A DNA stretch of 64,000 nucleotides from Mycobacterium sp. 1081908.1 (GTDB lineage: Bacteria; Actinomycetota; Actinomycetes; Mycobacteriales; Mycobacteriaceae), in NCBI RefSeq assembly GCF_001673535.1, contig NZ_LZLY01000014.1, positions 62,001-126,000 of the forward strand, given 5' to 3'. The notes under the pieces were generated by a model that was not told where the DNA came from, did not search any database, and saw only the letters and a list, made by a program, of their open reading frames with translations. A program made the position numbers and the translations under genes. Within the stretch, counting starts at the first letter, position 1. Every line of letters starts with the position of its first letter. Below are positions 17,676 to 29,576 of this stretch, piece after piece.

Positions 17676-17738
17676 CGCCGAGATTGCCGTGAGGGTCGTG
17701 ATTTTGACGTCTGCACAACCATGGCGGCAATCTCGGCG
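17676..17738. terminator. Long inverted repeat between convergent fadD7 and fusA2
   Basis: CGCCGAGATTGCCG (17676-17689) and its exact complement CGGCAATCTCGGCG (17725-17738) form 14-bp arms with a 35-base loop. It lies between two converging stop codons, so it can end transcription from both sides. Its style resembles mycobacterial intergenic palindromes found in many copies, but the copy number cannot be judged here. Confidence 0.75.
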
Positions 17739-17754
17739 AAACTACCGTCCCCCG

Positions 17755-19902
17755 TCACGCCGTGGTTTTCACCCGGGCCGCGGCGGACTCGGGCATGGGT
17801 TCGTAGCGCGCGAAAGAGCGGGTGAACGACGCGGCCCCATGCGCCAGCGAACGCAGGTCGATCGCGTACCGAGTCAGCTCGACCTGCGGCACCTCGGCTC
17901 TTACCAGCGTGCGTTCGTTGCCCGCCGCCTCGGTGCCGAGCACGCGTCCGCGGCGCCCCGACAGGTCGCCCATCACCGCGCCGACGAAATCGTCGGGCAC
18001 CAGCACCGAGATCTCGTCGATCGGTTCCAGCAGGGTCACCTTGGTCGCCGCCGCCGCCTCCCGCAGCGCCAGCGCACCGGCCGCCTGGAACGCGAAGTCC
18101 GACGAGTCGACGCTGTGGGCCTTCCCGTCGAACAACGTGACGCGGATGTCGACCATCGGGTAACCCGCGTGCACGCCCTTTTCCATCTGCGCGCGGACAC
18201 CCTTCTCCACACTCGGGATGAAGTTTCGCGGCACCGCCCCGCCGACCACCTTGTCGACGAATTCGAACCCGGAACCCTCCGGCAGCGGCTCCACCTCGAT
18301 GTCGCACACCGCGTACTGGCCGTGCCCCCCGGACTGCTTGATGTGGCGGCCGTGCCCTTTGGCCTTGCCGGCGAAGGTTTCTCGCAGCGGGGTGCGGAGC
18401 TCGACCGTGTCCACGGTGACGCCGTACCGGTTGGCGAGTGCGTCGAGGACGACGCCCGCATGGGCCTCGCCCATGCACCACAGCACGATCTGGTGCGTTT
18501 CCTGGTTCTGCTCGATCCGCAGCGCCGGGTCTTCGGCGGCCAGCCGCCCCAGCCCGACCGAGAGTTTGTCCTCGTCGGTCTTGGCGTGCGCCTGAATGGC
18601 GACCGGCAGCAGCGGCTCGGGCATCGTCCACGGCCGCAAAACCAGCGGCTCGGACTTGTCCGAAAGGGTGTCGCCGGTTTCGGCGCGGCTCAGCTTGCCG
18701 ATGGCGCAGATGTCACCCGCCACCACGGCGGCCGCCGGGCGCTGCTGCTTGCCGAGCGGGAACGACAGGACGCCGATGCGTTCGTCCTCGTCGTGATCGG
18801 GGTGCGAATGCCCGTTGCCGTTGGTCTCGCCGAAGAACGACGCAAAATGGCCCGACACATGAACCGTCGTGTCGGGCCTGATGGTGCCGGAGAACACCCG
18901 GACCAGGCTCACCCGGCCGACGTAGGGGTCCGACGTCGTCTTCACCACCTCCGCGAGCAGCGGTGCGTCGGCGTCACAGGCCAGCGTCGCGTGCGTCGCA
19001 CCGTTCGGCGTGAAGACCTCCGGCAGCGGGTGTTCCATCGGCGACGGGAAGCCGCGGGTGGCGACCTCCAGCAGTTCCAGGGTGCCGACGCCGGTGCCGC
19101 TGCAGACCGGGATCACCGGGAAGAAGGAGCCCCGGGCAACGGCCTTCTCCAGGTCCTCGATGAGCACCGACTCGTCGATCGACTCGCCGCCGAGATACCG
19201 GTCCATCAGCGACTCGTCCTCGGATTCCTCGATGATGCCCTCGATCAGGCTGCCCCGCGCCTCCTCGATCCGGTCGGCGTCCGCCGGGTCCGGCGGATCG
19301 ATGGTCCGCTTGCCGCCGGAATACTGGTAGCGCTTCTGTGACAGCAAGCCGATCAGGCCGTCCCCGGTCGGCAGGTAAAGCGGTAAGACCTTGTCGCCGA
19401 ACGCGTTTTGCGCGGCGGCCAGCGCCTCGGAATAGTTCGCCCGCGCGTGGTCGAGCTTGGTGATCACCACGGCCCGTGGCATTCCGACCTGGCTGCACTC
19501 CTGCCAGAGCGACTTGGTCGGTTCGTCGACGCCCTCGTTCGCGGCGATGACGAACAGCGCGCAGTCCGCCGCGCGCAACCCGGCGCGCAGCTCGCCGACG
19601 AAGTCGGCGTACCCGGGCGTGTCGACCAGGTTGATCTTGATGCCGTCGTGCGACAGGGACGCCACGGCGACGCCGACGGAGCGCTGTTGCCGAATCTCGG
19701 CCTCGTCGTAGTCGCAGATCGTGCTGCCTTCGGTGACCGAGCCCGGTCGAGTCAGCACGCCGGCGGCGACCAGCAGCGCCTCCACCAGGGTGGTCTTGCC
19801 GCCGCCGGAGGGCCCGACCAGGACCACGTTGCGAACATCGCCCGGACCGTTCGCGGTGGGAGCGGCCCCCACGCCCAGCGAAGCGTTCGCCTTGTCCGCC
19901 AT
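17755..19902 (-). CDS. fusA2: EF-G-like translational GTPase FusA2
   Basis: A 715-residue paralogue of elongation factor G, matching Rv0120c. GTPase motifs are the P-loop GPSGGGKTTLVEAL near residue 25, DTPGYADF and the TKLD motif in VVITKLDHAR; domains II-V follow. The classical EF-G P-loop (AHVDAGKTT) is altered to GPSGGGKTT, so this is not the main translocase. Related EF-G-like proteins have roles in special translation conditions, but the mycobacterial function is open. The ATG has GGAGGA seven bases upstream; a longer frame upstream lacks support. Confidence 0.9.
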   Translation of the reverse strand: MADKANASLGVGAAPTANGPGDVRNVVLVGPSGGGKTTLVEALLVAAGVLTRPGSVTEGSTICDYDEAEIRQQRSVGVAVASLSHDGIKINLVDTPGYADFVGELRAGLRAADCALFVIAANEGVDEPTKSLWQECSQVGMPRAVVITKLDHARANYSEALAAAQNAFGDKVLPLYLPTGDGLIGLLSQKRYQYSGGKRTIDPPDPADADRIEEARGSLIEGIIEESEDESLMDRYLGGESIDESVLIEDLEKAVARGSFFPVIPVCSGTGVGTLELLEVATRGFPSPMEHPLPEVFTPNGATHATLACDADAPLLAEVVKTTSDPYVGRVSLVRVFSGTIRPDTTVHVSGHFASFFGETNGNGHSHPDHDEDERIGVLSFPLGKQQRPAAAVVAGDICAIGKLSRAETGDTLSDKSEPLVLRPWTMPEPLLPVAIQAHAKTDEDKLSVGLGRLAAEDPALRIEQNQETHQIVLWCMGEAHAGVVLDALANRYGVTVDTVELRTPLRETFAGKAKGHGRHIKQSGGHGQYAVCDIEVEPLPEGSGFEFVDKVVGGAVPRNFIPSVEKGVRAQMEKGVHAGYPMVDIRVTLFDGKAHSVDSSDFAFQAAGALALREAAAATKVTLLEPIDEISVLVPDDFVGAVMGDLSGRRGRVLGTEAAGNERTLVRAEVPQVELTRYAIDLRSLAHGAASFTRSFARYEPMPESAAARVKTTA

Positions 19903-20070
19903 GACTTTCCTCCAGTTCCGCAGCGCTGCGGCGTGCCGTGGCACGGTGTGTTCTGGACCACAGGACGCCCGTAGGCAACTTTTCCCCCAACTGCCGCCCA
20001 ACACAAGGCCACCGGGCAGCCACAATTGGGGGCGGATTGTCCGGCCGGATCGGTGCCGGCGCCCGTCGGG

Positions 20071-20496
20071 TCAGGCGTGCCAGCTCGACCAGCGCCGCAC
20101 CGTGACCGCGATGACCGGGCCATCCAACGAAACGGATTGGTACTGCGGGTATTTGGCGCGCAGCAGCCGCAAGCCGTTCTCCATCGCCTCGCCGTCGACA
20201 TGAATGGCGGCGAGACCGTCGGCGCGGACCCACCACAACCGCGCCCAGTCGTCGGCATAGTGGTCGACGAGCAGGCTGACCTGTGGGTTGCGTTCGATGT
20301 TGCCCAGGCGCCGCAGCAGTCGCGTCGTCTTGGGTTTCGCGTCGACGGCCGTGTAGACCACGTCGTGTTCGGCGAGGCCGGACTCGCCGACGGCGAAGAC
20401 CACCGGCACCAGGTGCGGCGCGCCGTCGGGCGTGGCGGTGGCCAGGCGGGCTATCGGCGACTCTGAGAATCTGGCCTTCGGGTCGAATTCGCCCAC
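20071..20496 (-). CDS. PPOX-class F420-dependent oxidoreductase (TIGR03668-like)
   Basis: A 141-residue split beta-barrel protein of the pyridoxamine-phosphate-oxidase fold, matching Rv0121c. The start [20 protein letters not shown] and the FTA-like strand [19 protein letters not shown] are typical of the F420-binding branch rather than true pyridoxamine oxidases. It is expected to bind F420 and reduce an unknown substrate in the cytosol. It starts at a GTG, 36 bases from the divergently transcribed SnoaL-like gene, so the two promoters must be very close or leaderless. Confidence 0.85.
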   Translation of the reverse strand: MGEFDPKARFSESPIARLATATPDGAPHLVPVVFAVGESGLAEHDVVYTAVDAKPKTTRLLRRLGNIERNPQVSLLVDHYADDWARLWWVRADGLAAIHVDGEAMENGLRLLRAKYPQYQSVSLDGPVIAVTVRRWSSWHA

Positions 20497-20532
20497 TGCC
20501 CTAGATTAGGGCCGCCGCGCTAGGTTAACCGC

Positions 20533-20997
20533 ATGCTGGCCGAGACCCAGATCGCCAACCTGCTGTACCGCTACGCCGAGTGCATCGACGCCGGGGACCT
20601 GGCCGGAGCGGCCGAGCTCTTCCGACACGCGCGTATCCGCATCGGCGGCTCGGACGCCGAACCGGACACCGTCGACGCGGCCCGGCTGCTGGGGATTTGG
20701 AAATCGCTGATCGTGCTCCACCCGGACGGGACGCCGCGAACCAAGCACGTGACGACCAATCCGATCATCGAGATCGATGAACAGGCCGGCACCGCGAGCT
20801 GCCGCAGTTACTACACGGTGCTCCAGCAGACCGACGAGCTGCCGCTGCAGACCATCGTCACCGGCCGCTATCACGACCGATTCGAACGCGTGGACGACCG
20901 GTGGCGGTTTTGCTACCGCGATCTGACGCTCATCGACATGGTCGGCGACGTCAGGCACCACCTGGCCCATCCCATCGCGCCCGCCCAAGGGGCCTGA
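20533..20997 (+). CDS. SnoaL-like/NTF2-fold protein
   Basis: A 154-residue protein of the nuclear transport factor 2-like superfamily. The pattern ETQIANLLYRYAECIDAGDL, then an aromatic-rich half barrel (VTGRYHDRFERVDDRWRF), is typical of SnoaL-like ring isomerases, dehydratases and ligand-binding proteins. The first ATG is used and there is no signal peptide. It lies between the Rv0121c homologue and pepA where H37Rv has only short or PE_PGRS genes. Function is unknown. Confidence 0.8.
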   Translation: MLAETQIANLLYRYAECIDAGDLAGAAELFRHARIRIGGSDAEPDTVDAARLLGIWKSLIVLHPDGTPRTKHVTTNPIIEIDEQAGTASCRSYYTVLQQTDELPLQTIVTGRYHDRFERVDDRWRFCYRDLTLIDMVGDVRHHLAHPIAPAQGA

Positions 20998-21108
20998 CCA
21001 CTGTTGTGAATAGCAATCTGCATTACGGTTATACACATCGAGTCGTGTTACCCAGACCGGGAGGCTGGGCCAAATTCTGGTTCTTACTGCGTCGCAGGAG
21101 GTGACGGT

Positions 21109-22158
21109 ATGAGCAAATGGCACCACCGCTCAGTCTGGTGGTCGTGGTCGGTCAGCGTGCTGGCCGCGGTGGGGCTGGGCCTGGGCATGACGGCGGTGCC
21201 GGCGTCCGCGTCGCCCGCTCACGACGCGCCCCTGGCGCCACTGGACCCCTCGGGCATCGTCGGCAGGGTCGGGCCCCAGGTCGTCGACATCAGCACCAAG
21301 TTCGGCTACAACAACGCCGTCGGAGCGGGAACCGGCATCGTCATCGATCCGGGCGGTGTCATCCTGACCAACAACCACGTGATCTCGGGCGCCACCGACA
21401 TCAGCGCGTTCGCCGTCGGCAACGGCCAGACCTACGCCGTCGACGTCATCGGCTACGACCGGACCGCCGACGTTGCGGTCCTGCAGCTGCGTGGCGGGGG
21501 TGGCCTGCCCGCCGCCAACATCGGCGGCGGCGCCACGGTCGGCGAGCCGGTCGTCGCCTTGGGCAACGCCGGTGGTCAGGGCGGGACGCCGAGCGCGGTG
21601 GCCGGCAAGGTCGTCGCCCTCAACCAGAGCGTCTCCGCGACCGACACCCTGACCGGGGCGGAGGAGAACCTGGGCGGGTTGATCCAGGCCGACGCTGCGA
21701 TCAGGCCCGGCGACTCGGGCGGCCCCATGGTCAACGAGGCCGGCCAGGTGATCGGCATGAACACCGCGGCCACCGACAGCTACAAGATGTCGGGCGGTCA
21801 GGGTTTCGCCATTCCGATCGGCACGGCGCTGGGGGTCGCCGGACAGATCCGGTCCGGCGCCGGATCGAACACGGTGCACATCGGCCCGACGGCCTTCCTG
21901 GGCCTGGGCGTGACCGACAACGGCGGCAACGGCGCCCGGGTCGAACGCGTGGTCGGCAGCGGTCCGGCGGCGGCGGCCGGGATCTCGGCCGGCGACGTCA
22001 TCACCGGGGTCGACAACACCCCGATCACCGGGGCCACTTCGATGACGGACGTGCTCGTCCCGCATCACCCCGGCGACACCATCACCCTGCACTGGCGCGC
22101 CAAGGGTGACGGAGATCGCAGCGGACCCGTGACGCTGGCGGACGGGCCGCCGGCCTGA
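21109..22158 (+). CDS. pepA: Secreted serine protease PepA
   Basis: A 349-residue trypsin-like protease of the DegP/HtrA group, matching Rv0125 (Mtb32A). Residues 1-35 form an export signal ending in PASASPA. The catalytic triad is visible: His in ILTNNHVISG, Asp in DRTADVAVL and Ser in RPGDSGGPMVN. Residues about 255-335 form a PDZ domain (AFLGLGVTDNGG onward). AGGAGG lies seven bases before the ATG. It should act outside the cytoplasmic membrane in protein turnover or quality control. Confidence 0.95.
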   Translation: MSKWHHRSVWWSWSVSVLAAVGLGLGMTAVPASASPAHDAPLAPLDPSGIVGRVGPQVVDISTKFGYNNAVGAGTGIVIDPGGVILTNNHVISGATDISAFAVGNGQTYAVDVIGYDRTADVAVLQLRGGGGLPAANIGGGATVGEPVVALGNAGGQGGTPSAVAGKVVALNQSVSATDTLTGAEENLGGLIQADAAIRPGDSGGPMVNEAGQVIGMNTAATDSYKMSGGQGFAIPIGTALGVAGQIRSGAGSNTVHIGPTAFLGLGVTDNGGNGARVERVVGSGPAAAAGISAGDVITGVDNTPITGATSMTDVLVPHHPGDTITLHWRAKGDGDRSGPVTLADGPPA

Positions 22159-22278
22159 TGCCGCGCGGATAATGCCCGCCTCCGGTCGGATTCGCTTGCG
22201 GCACATCGCGATTGGTCGTCTGTTTGCGGTCGTGATTCCCGATGCGCCCTGTCGGGTACCCGTGGCATCGTGGAATTG

Positions 22279-24053
<1,775 letters not shown>

Positions 24054-24057
<4 letters not shown>

Positions 24058-25394
24058 CCCACCCAGCCAAGCTGCCCTGGTCTGAGTGGCTTCCGCAGCA
24101 ACGGTGGTACGCCGGACGCAACCGCGAGCTGTCGGGCGCCGAGCCCGGCGTCATCGTGCCGCTGCGCGAGGACCTCGATTTGGTCCTCGTCGACGCCCGC
24201 TACACCGACGGCTCGTCGGAGCGCTACCAGGTGATCGTGCGGTGGGACTCCGCGCCGGTGTCCGAGTACAGCACCGTCGCCACCATCGGCGCCGCCGACG
24301 ACCGCACCGGGTTCGACGCGCTGTACGACGACGACGCGCCGCGGTTTCTGCTCTCGCTCATCGACTCGGCGGCCGTGCGCGGCTCGGACGGCGACCAGGT
24401 GACGTTTGCCAAGGAGCCGGGCGTCGAGCTGCCGTTGGACGCGCTGCCGCACGTCTCCGACGCCGAGCAGAGCAACACCAGCGTGATCTTCGACCGGGAC
24501 GCCATGTTCAAGGTCTTTCGGCGGGTCAGCAGCGGCATCAACCCCGACATCGAACTGAACCGGGCGCTCGCCCGCGCCGGCAATCCGCACGTGGCCCGGT
24601 TGCTCGGCACCTACGAGATGGCCCCGCCGGGCGGGGAGCCGTGGCCCCTGGGCATGGTGACCGAATTCGCGTCCAATGCCGCCGAGGGCTGGGCCATGGC
24701 CACCGCCAGCGTGCGCGACCTGTTCGCGGAGGGCGACCTGTACGCCCACGAGGTCGGCGGCGACTTCGCCGCGGAATCCAACCGGCTCGGCGAAGCCGTG
24801 GCCTCCGTACACGCCACCCTGGCGGAGTGCCTCGGCACCGCCGACGCCACGTTCCCGGTCGACACCGTGCTGGCCCGGCTGTCGTCGACGGTCGCGAAGG
24901 TGCCCGAACTCGAGGAGTACGCGGCGACGATCGAGGAGCGATTCCAAAAGCTGGCCGGCGAGACGATCACCATGCAGCGGGTACACGGTGACCTGCACCT
25001 GGGGCAGGTGCTGCGGACACCGGAGAGCTGGCTGCTGATCGACTTCGAAGGCGAACCGGGGCAGCCGCTCGACGAGCGGCGCGCGCCGGATTCGCCGTTG
25101 CGCGACGTGGCCGGTGTGTTGCGCTCCTTCGAGTACGCCGCCTACGGGCCGCTGATCGACCAGGGCGCCGACAAGCAGTTGGCCGCCCGCGCCCGCGAAT
25201 GGGTCGAGCGCAACTGCGCCGCGTTCTGTGACGGCTACGCGGCGGTGTCCGGCACCGACCCGCGCGATTCGGCGCAGCTGTTGGCCGCCTACGAGCTCGA
25301 CAAGGCGGTGTACGAGGCCGGCTACGAGGCGCGGCACCGGCCGGGTTGGCTGCCGATCCCGCTGCGGTCCATCACCCGGCTGACGGCCGCCTAG
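24054..25394 (+). CDS. mak: Maltokinase Mak (Pep2)
   Basis: A 446-residue ATP-dependent kinase that phosphorylates maltose to maltose-1-phosphate, the substrate of GlgE for alpha-glucan synthesis. The kinase motif is [10 protein letters not shown] near residue 315 with the metal-binding LIDFEGEP after it; the N-terminal cap includes [11 protein letters not shown]. It matches Rv0127. The ATGA overlap with treS fixes the start and shows translational coupling; TreS and Mak form a physical complex in mycobacteria. Confidence 0.95.
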
Positions 25395-26150
25395 ATGCGG
25401 CTGCGCCGACGGGCCGTGTCTGACAACATGTCCCGCGTGGGGAAAGAGGTCTTCAACAGCGAGGCGAGGTTGTCGTGGGTGCTGGCCGGGCTGGCCGGCG
25501 TGCTGGGAGCGACGGCGTTCACCCACTCGGCCGGATATTTCGTCACGTTCATGACCGGCAATGCGCAGCGTGGTGCGCTCGGGTTTTTCCGCGGCGACGT
25601 CGTGCTCTCGGTGTCCGCGGCGCTGCTGATCGTGTGCTTCGTCGCCGGCGTGGTGATCGCGTCGGTGTGCCGCAGGCATTTCTGGGTCGCGCATCCGCAC
25701 GGCCCCACCGTGCTCACGACCTTCAGCCTGCTGGCCGCCACCGTGGTGGACCTGCTCGACGAGGGATGGGAAGAAAACCTTCTCGATTTCGCCCCAATCA
25801 TGTTGGTCGCCTTCGCTATCGGCGCGCTGAACACGTCGTTCGTCAAGGACGGCGAGGTGTCCGTTCCGCTCAGCTACGTGACGGGCACGCTGGTCAAGAT
25901 GGGCCAGGGCATCGAACGCCACATCGCCGGCGGTAGCGCGGCGGACTGGCTCGGCTACTTCCTGCTATTCAGCAGCTTCGTCTTGGGCGCCGTGGTGGGC
26001 GGCTGCATCAGCCTGGTCGTCAACGGCACCTGGATGCTGGTGGTCGCCACGTCCGTGTGCGCGTTGACGACCGGGTACACGTACTTCCATTCCGACCGGC
26101 GCGCGCTGCTGAACGACAAGTCGGACCAAAAGCATGGGCAGCAGCGCTGA
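25395..26150 (+). CDS. YoaK/DUF1275-family membrane protein (Rv0128-like)
   Basis: A 251-residue integral membrane protein with about six hydrophobic segments. The DUF1275 features are FVTFMTGNAQRGALGFFRG near residue 48 and SYVTGTLVKMGQGIERH near 155. Its role is unknown. The first ATG follows the mak stop directly; an ATG 11 codons later (MSRVGKEVF) is an alternative start. The stop codon sits in the loop of a strong hairpin that separates it from convergent fbpC. Confidence 0.8.
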   Translation: MRLRRRAVSDNMSRVGKEVFNSEARLSWVLAGLAGVLGATAFTHSAGYFVTFMTGNAQRGALGFFRGDVVLSVSAALLIVCFVAGVVIASVCRRHFWVAHPHGPTVLTTFSLLAATVVDLLDEGWEENLLDFAPIMLVAFAIGALNTSFVKDGEVSVPLSYVTGTLVKMGQGIERHIAGGSAADWLGYFLLFSSFVLGAVVGGCISLVVNGTWMLVVATSVCALTTGYTYFHSDRRALLNDKSDQKHGQQR

Positions 26151-26171
26151 CCGGTGCGCTGCTGCCCATGC
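26132..26171. terminator. Perfect bidirectional hairpin between the Rv0128 homologue and fbpC
   Basis: GCATGGGCAGCAGCGC (26132-26147) and GCGCTGCTGCCCATGC (26156-26171) form a perfect 16-bp stem with an 8-base loop. The loop contains the TGA stop of the plus-strand gene. It should stop transcription from both converging genes. Confidence 0.88.
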
Positions 26172-26182
26172 CGTCTTGGGGC

Positions 26183-27220
<1,038 letters not shown>

Positions 27221-27414
27221 CTACCCATCCCAACTTTCATCTGCCGCGTGACGCGGTCGAATCTGTTCGCCTGCGCAGTGAAACACAGGGGGAGGGCGTA
27301 ATTCGTCTGTCGTGGCCGCAGTGGCAGATCGCGGTTGGTTAACGATTGGGAGTCGGCCGGGAATCGTCACATTCCGGTCACGACTGGATCTCGAAGCTGT
27401 TCCAGTGCAACGGC

Positions 27415-28251
27415 CTACGCGACGAGCCGGCGCAAAAGCGTTGATGCCGTGGCGATTCCGATCAAGGCGGCCCCCACCAGCACGATGAAGTCGGCCGGGT
27501 TGAACGGGGTGCCGATCAACAACGCCCGCAGCGCGTCCACCTCGTAGCTGAGCGGGTTGACCTTGCTCAGCGCCCGAAGCCACGCGGGCATCACGTCGAC
27601 GGGGTAGAGCGCGTTGGACGCGAAGAACAACGGCATCGTGATGGCCTGGCCGATTCCCATCAGGCGATCGCGGCTGAGAACCAGGCCGGCCAGCGTCATC
27701 GACAGGCAGGCGAAGAACGCCGCGCCGAGCATGACGACGGCCATCGCCGCCAGGATCCGCAGCGGGTTGACGGTCAGGCCGACGTTCATCAAGTACGCCA
27801 GCGCCAGCACGCCGACGACCTGGGCGACCGAGCGCACACCGGCCGCGAACGCCTTCCCGGTGATCAGCGCCGACGCTGGCGCCGGCGTCACCATCAGCTT
27901 GGCCAGCACGCCGGCGTCCCGGTCCCAAATGATCTGTATGCCATAGAAGATCGAGATGAACAGCGCCGACTGCGCGATGATCCCGGGCGCCAGGAAGGCG
28001 AGATAGGACACCGACCCGGTGTGGATGACGTGCAACTTGGAAAACGTCGTGCCGAAGATCAGCAGCCACAGTGCCGGTTGCACCATCCGGGTGACGAGCT
28101 CGGTCCGGTCGTGCCGCAGCTTCTGCAGTTCGACGATCGCGAACGCACCGACCCGCGCCAGCGTCGCCTGGACCCGCTGCCACCCGCGTGGGGCGCGAAC
28201 CAGGGTGGCCGCCGGGGCGGTGGGGACGATGCGGGCACTGTCAACTGGCAC
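27415..28251 (-). CDS. ABC-2 type exporter permease (DrrB-like)
   Basis: A 278-residue ABC-2 membrane protein with about six hydrophobic segments, starting near VELQKLRHDRTELVTRMVQP and including LFFASNALYPVDVMPAWLRA, the usual ABC-2 signature region. It pairs with the ATPase encoded just upstream. I chose the GTG at 28251, giving an 11-base overlap with the ATPase stop; a start up to 81 bases earlier is open. The exported substrate is unknown; the family moves drugs, antibiotics or lipids. H37Rv has no such genes between fbpC and htdZ. Confidence 0.82.
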   Translation of the reverse strand: MPVDSARIVPTAPAATLVRAPRGWQRVQATLARVGAFAIVELQKLRHDRTELVTRMVQPALWLLIFGTTFSKLHVIHTGSVSYLAFLAPGIIAQSALFISIFYGIQIIWDRDAGVLAKLMVTPAPASALITGKAFAAGVRSVAQVVGVLALAYLMNVGLTVNPLRILAAMAVVMLGAAFFACLSMTLAGLVLSRDRLMGIGQAITMPLFFASNALYPVDVMPAWLRALSKVNPLSYEVDALRALLIGTPFNPADFIVLVGAALIGIATASTLLRRLVA

Positions 28252-29062
28252 GGCTGGCAACCTTTCTGCTGGAACGGATCTCGCGGAAGGAGCCGGGCGA
28301 TTCCGTCCGGTTGGACAGGTCCTCTGCCGCATAGTGGCGGAACACGTCCTCGAGCGAGGCGCCGGGCGACACGGTCGATTTGAGCTTGGCGGGCGTGCCC
28401 ACGGCCCGCAATCGACCGCGGTGCATCAGCGCGACCCGGTCACACAGCGCGTCGGCCTCTTCCATGTAGTGGGTGGTGAGCAGGACCGTCATGCCGAACT
28501 GGGCCTGCATGCTGCGCACCTGCTGCCAGACACCATCCCGGGCGATCGGATCCAGCCCGACCGTCGGCTCGTCGAGCACCAGCAGCGACGGGCGGTTCAC
28601 CAGCGCCTGCGCCACTTCCAGGCGGCGCACCATGCCGCCGGAGTAGGCGCCCGCGCGCCGGTCGGCCACGTCGAGCAGCTCCATGGCGCCCAGCGCCTGT
28701 TCCACCCGCTCGGCCCGGCGGGCGCGCGGCACCCCGTACAGGCGCGCGAACCACAGCACGTTCTGCCGCCCGGTCAACGCCGGCTCGACGGAAAGCTGTT
28801 GCGGCACATAGCCGATGTTGCTGCGGATGTCGATGGTCTGGTCACGGGCGTCCATGCCGAAAATGCGCAACTCGCCCCGCTGCACCGGCGTCAACGTGGT
28901 GAGCATGCGGACCAGCGTCGTCTTTCCGGCGCCGTTGGGCCCCAGCAGGCCCATGGTCTCGCCCGGCCGCACCTGCAACGTCACGTCGTCGACCGCGGTG
29001 AATTGGCCGTACCGGTAGGTCAGGTTCCGGCAGTCGATCGCCATTGGCAGTCGTTCGGTCAT
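28241..29062 (-). CDS. ABC exporter ATP-binding protein (DrrA-like)
   Basis: A 273-residue ATPase with Walker A (GPNGAGKTTLVRML), the signature YSGGMVRRLEVAQAL, Walker B (LLVLDEPTVGLDP) and the switch His in LLTTHYMEEAD. The C-terminal stretch is typical of DrrA-type subunits that pair with ABC-2 permeases. Its ATG overlaps the stop of the marR gene (ATGA), and its stop overlaps the permease, so regulator, ATPase and permease form one tight minus-strand operon. Confidence 0.93.
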   Translation of the reverse strand: MTERLPMAIDCRNLTYRYGQFTAVDDVTLQVRPGETMGLLGPNGAGKTTLVRMLTTLTPVQRGELRIFGMDARDQTIDIRSNIGYVPQQLSVEPALTGRQNVLWFARLYGVPRARRAERVEQALGAMELLDVADRRAGAYSGGMVRRLEVAQALVNRPSLLVLDEPTVGLDPIARDGVWQQVRSMQAQFGMTVLLTTHYMEEADALCDRVALMHRGRLRAVGTPAKLKSTVSPGASLEDVFRHYAAEDLSNRTESPGSFREIRSSRKVASRAS

Positions 29063-29520
29063 GATCGCCGCTCCTGCAGTCGTCGTGTCATTGTGTCGAG
29101 AACCTCCAATCCCTTTGTCAGGGAATCGATCTGATCGTCATCGAGTTCGCCGAGCACCTCGGAAACCAGCGCCCGGCGCGCCGCCCGGGACGCGTCGACG
29201 AGCTGCTGGGTGGGCTCGGCGAGCCGCAGCTGGCCGACGCGGCGGTCCGACTCGCCGACGGTCCGGATCAGCAAGCCGTTGCCGGCCAGCTTGGACACCA
29301 AGGTGGATGCGGTGTTGGGCACCAGGCCGAGCTCCGCCGCGGCGGCGCTGACCGAGATCCCCGGTCGCCGTCCGACCAGCCACAACAGCTCCGCCTGGGC
29401 CTCGGACAGCCGCGCCGAATCCAGCCCGCGACCGGTCGACCGGCGAAGTTGCCGACGAAACCTGCCCACGACGCCGAACAGCTCGGCGACCACATCGGTG
29501 CTGGAAGTTATTGCCCCCAT
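29059..29520 (-). CDS. MarR-family regulator of the ABC exporter
   Basis: A 153-residue winged-helix repressor. The DNA-binding part is SVSAAAAELGLVPNTASTL near residues 55-75, with the wing around TVGESDRRVGQLRL. MarR proteins usually repress their own operon and release DNA on binding a small ligand. It is the first gene of the exporter operon, so it probably controls it. Just upstream, TTTAGCTCGTAAA (29530-29542) has inverted ends and could be its site, though this is weak. Confidence 0.88.
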   Translation of the reverse strand: MGAITSSTDVVAELFGVVGRFRRQLRRSTGRGLDSARLSEAQAELLWLVGRRPGISVSAAAAELGLVPNTASTLVSKLAGNGLLIRTVGESDRRVGQLRLAEPTQQLVDASRAARRALVSEVLGELDDDQIDSLTKGLEVLDTMTRRLQERRS

Positions 29521-29576
29521 ATACCTCTGTTTACGAGCTAAATGTGGGTGTGAGCTGTGTGTGGGCTAGATCCCAG

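Noticed and set aside
21004..21035. TTGTGA and TATACA before pepA as a promoter
   Set aside because: The spacing of 20 bases is too long for a confident sigma-A promoter.
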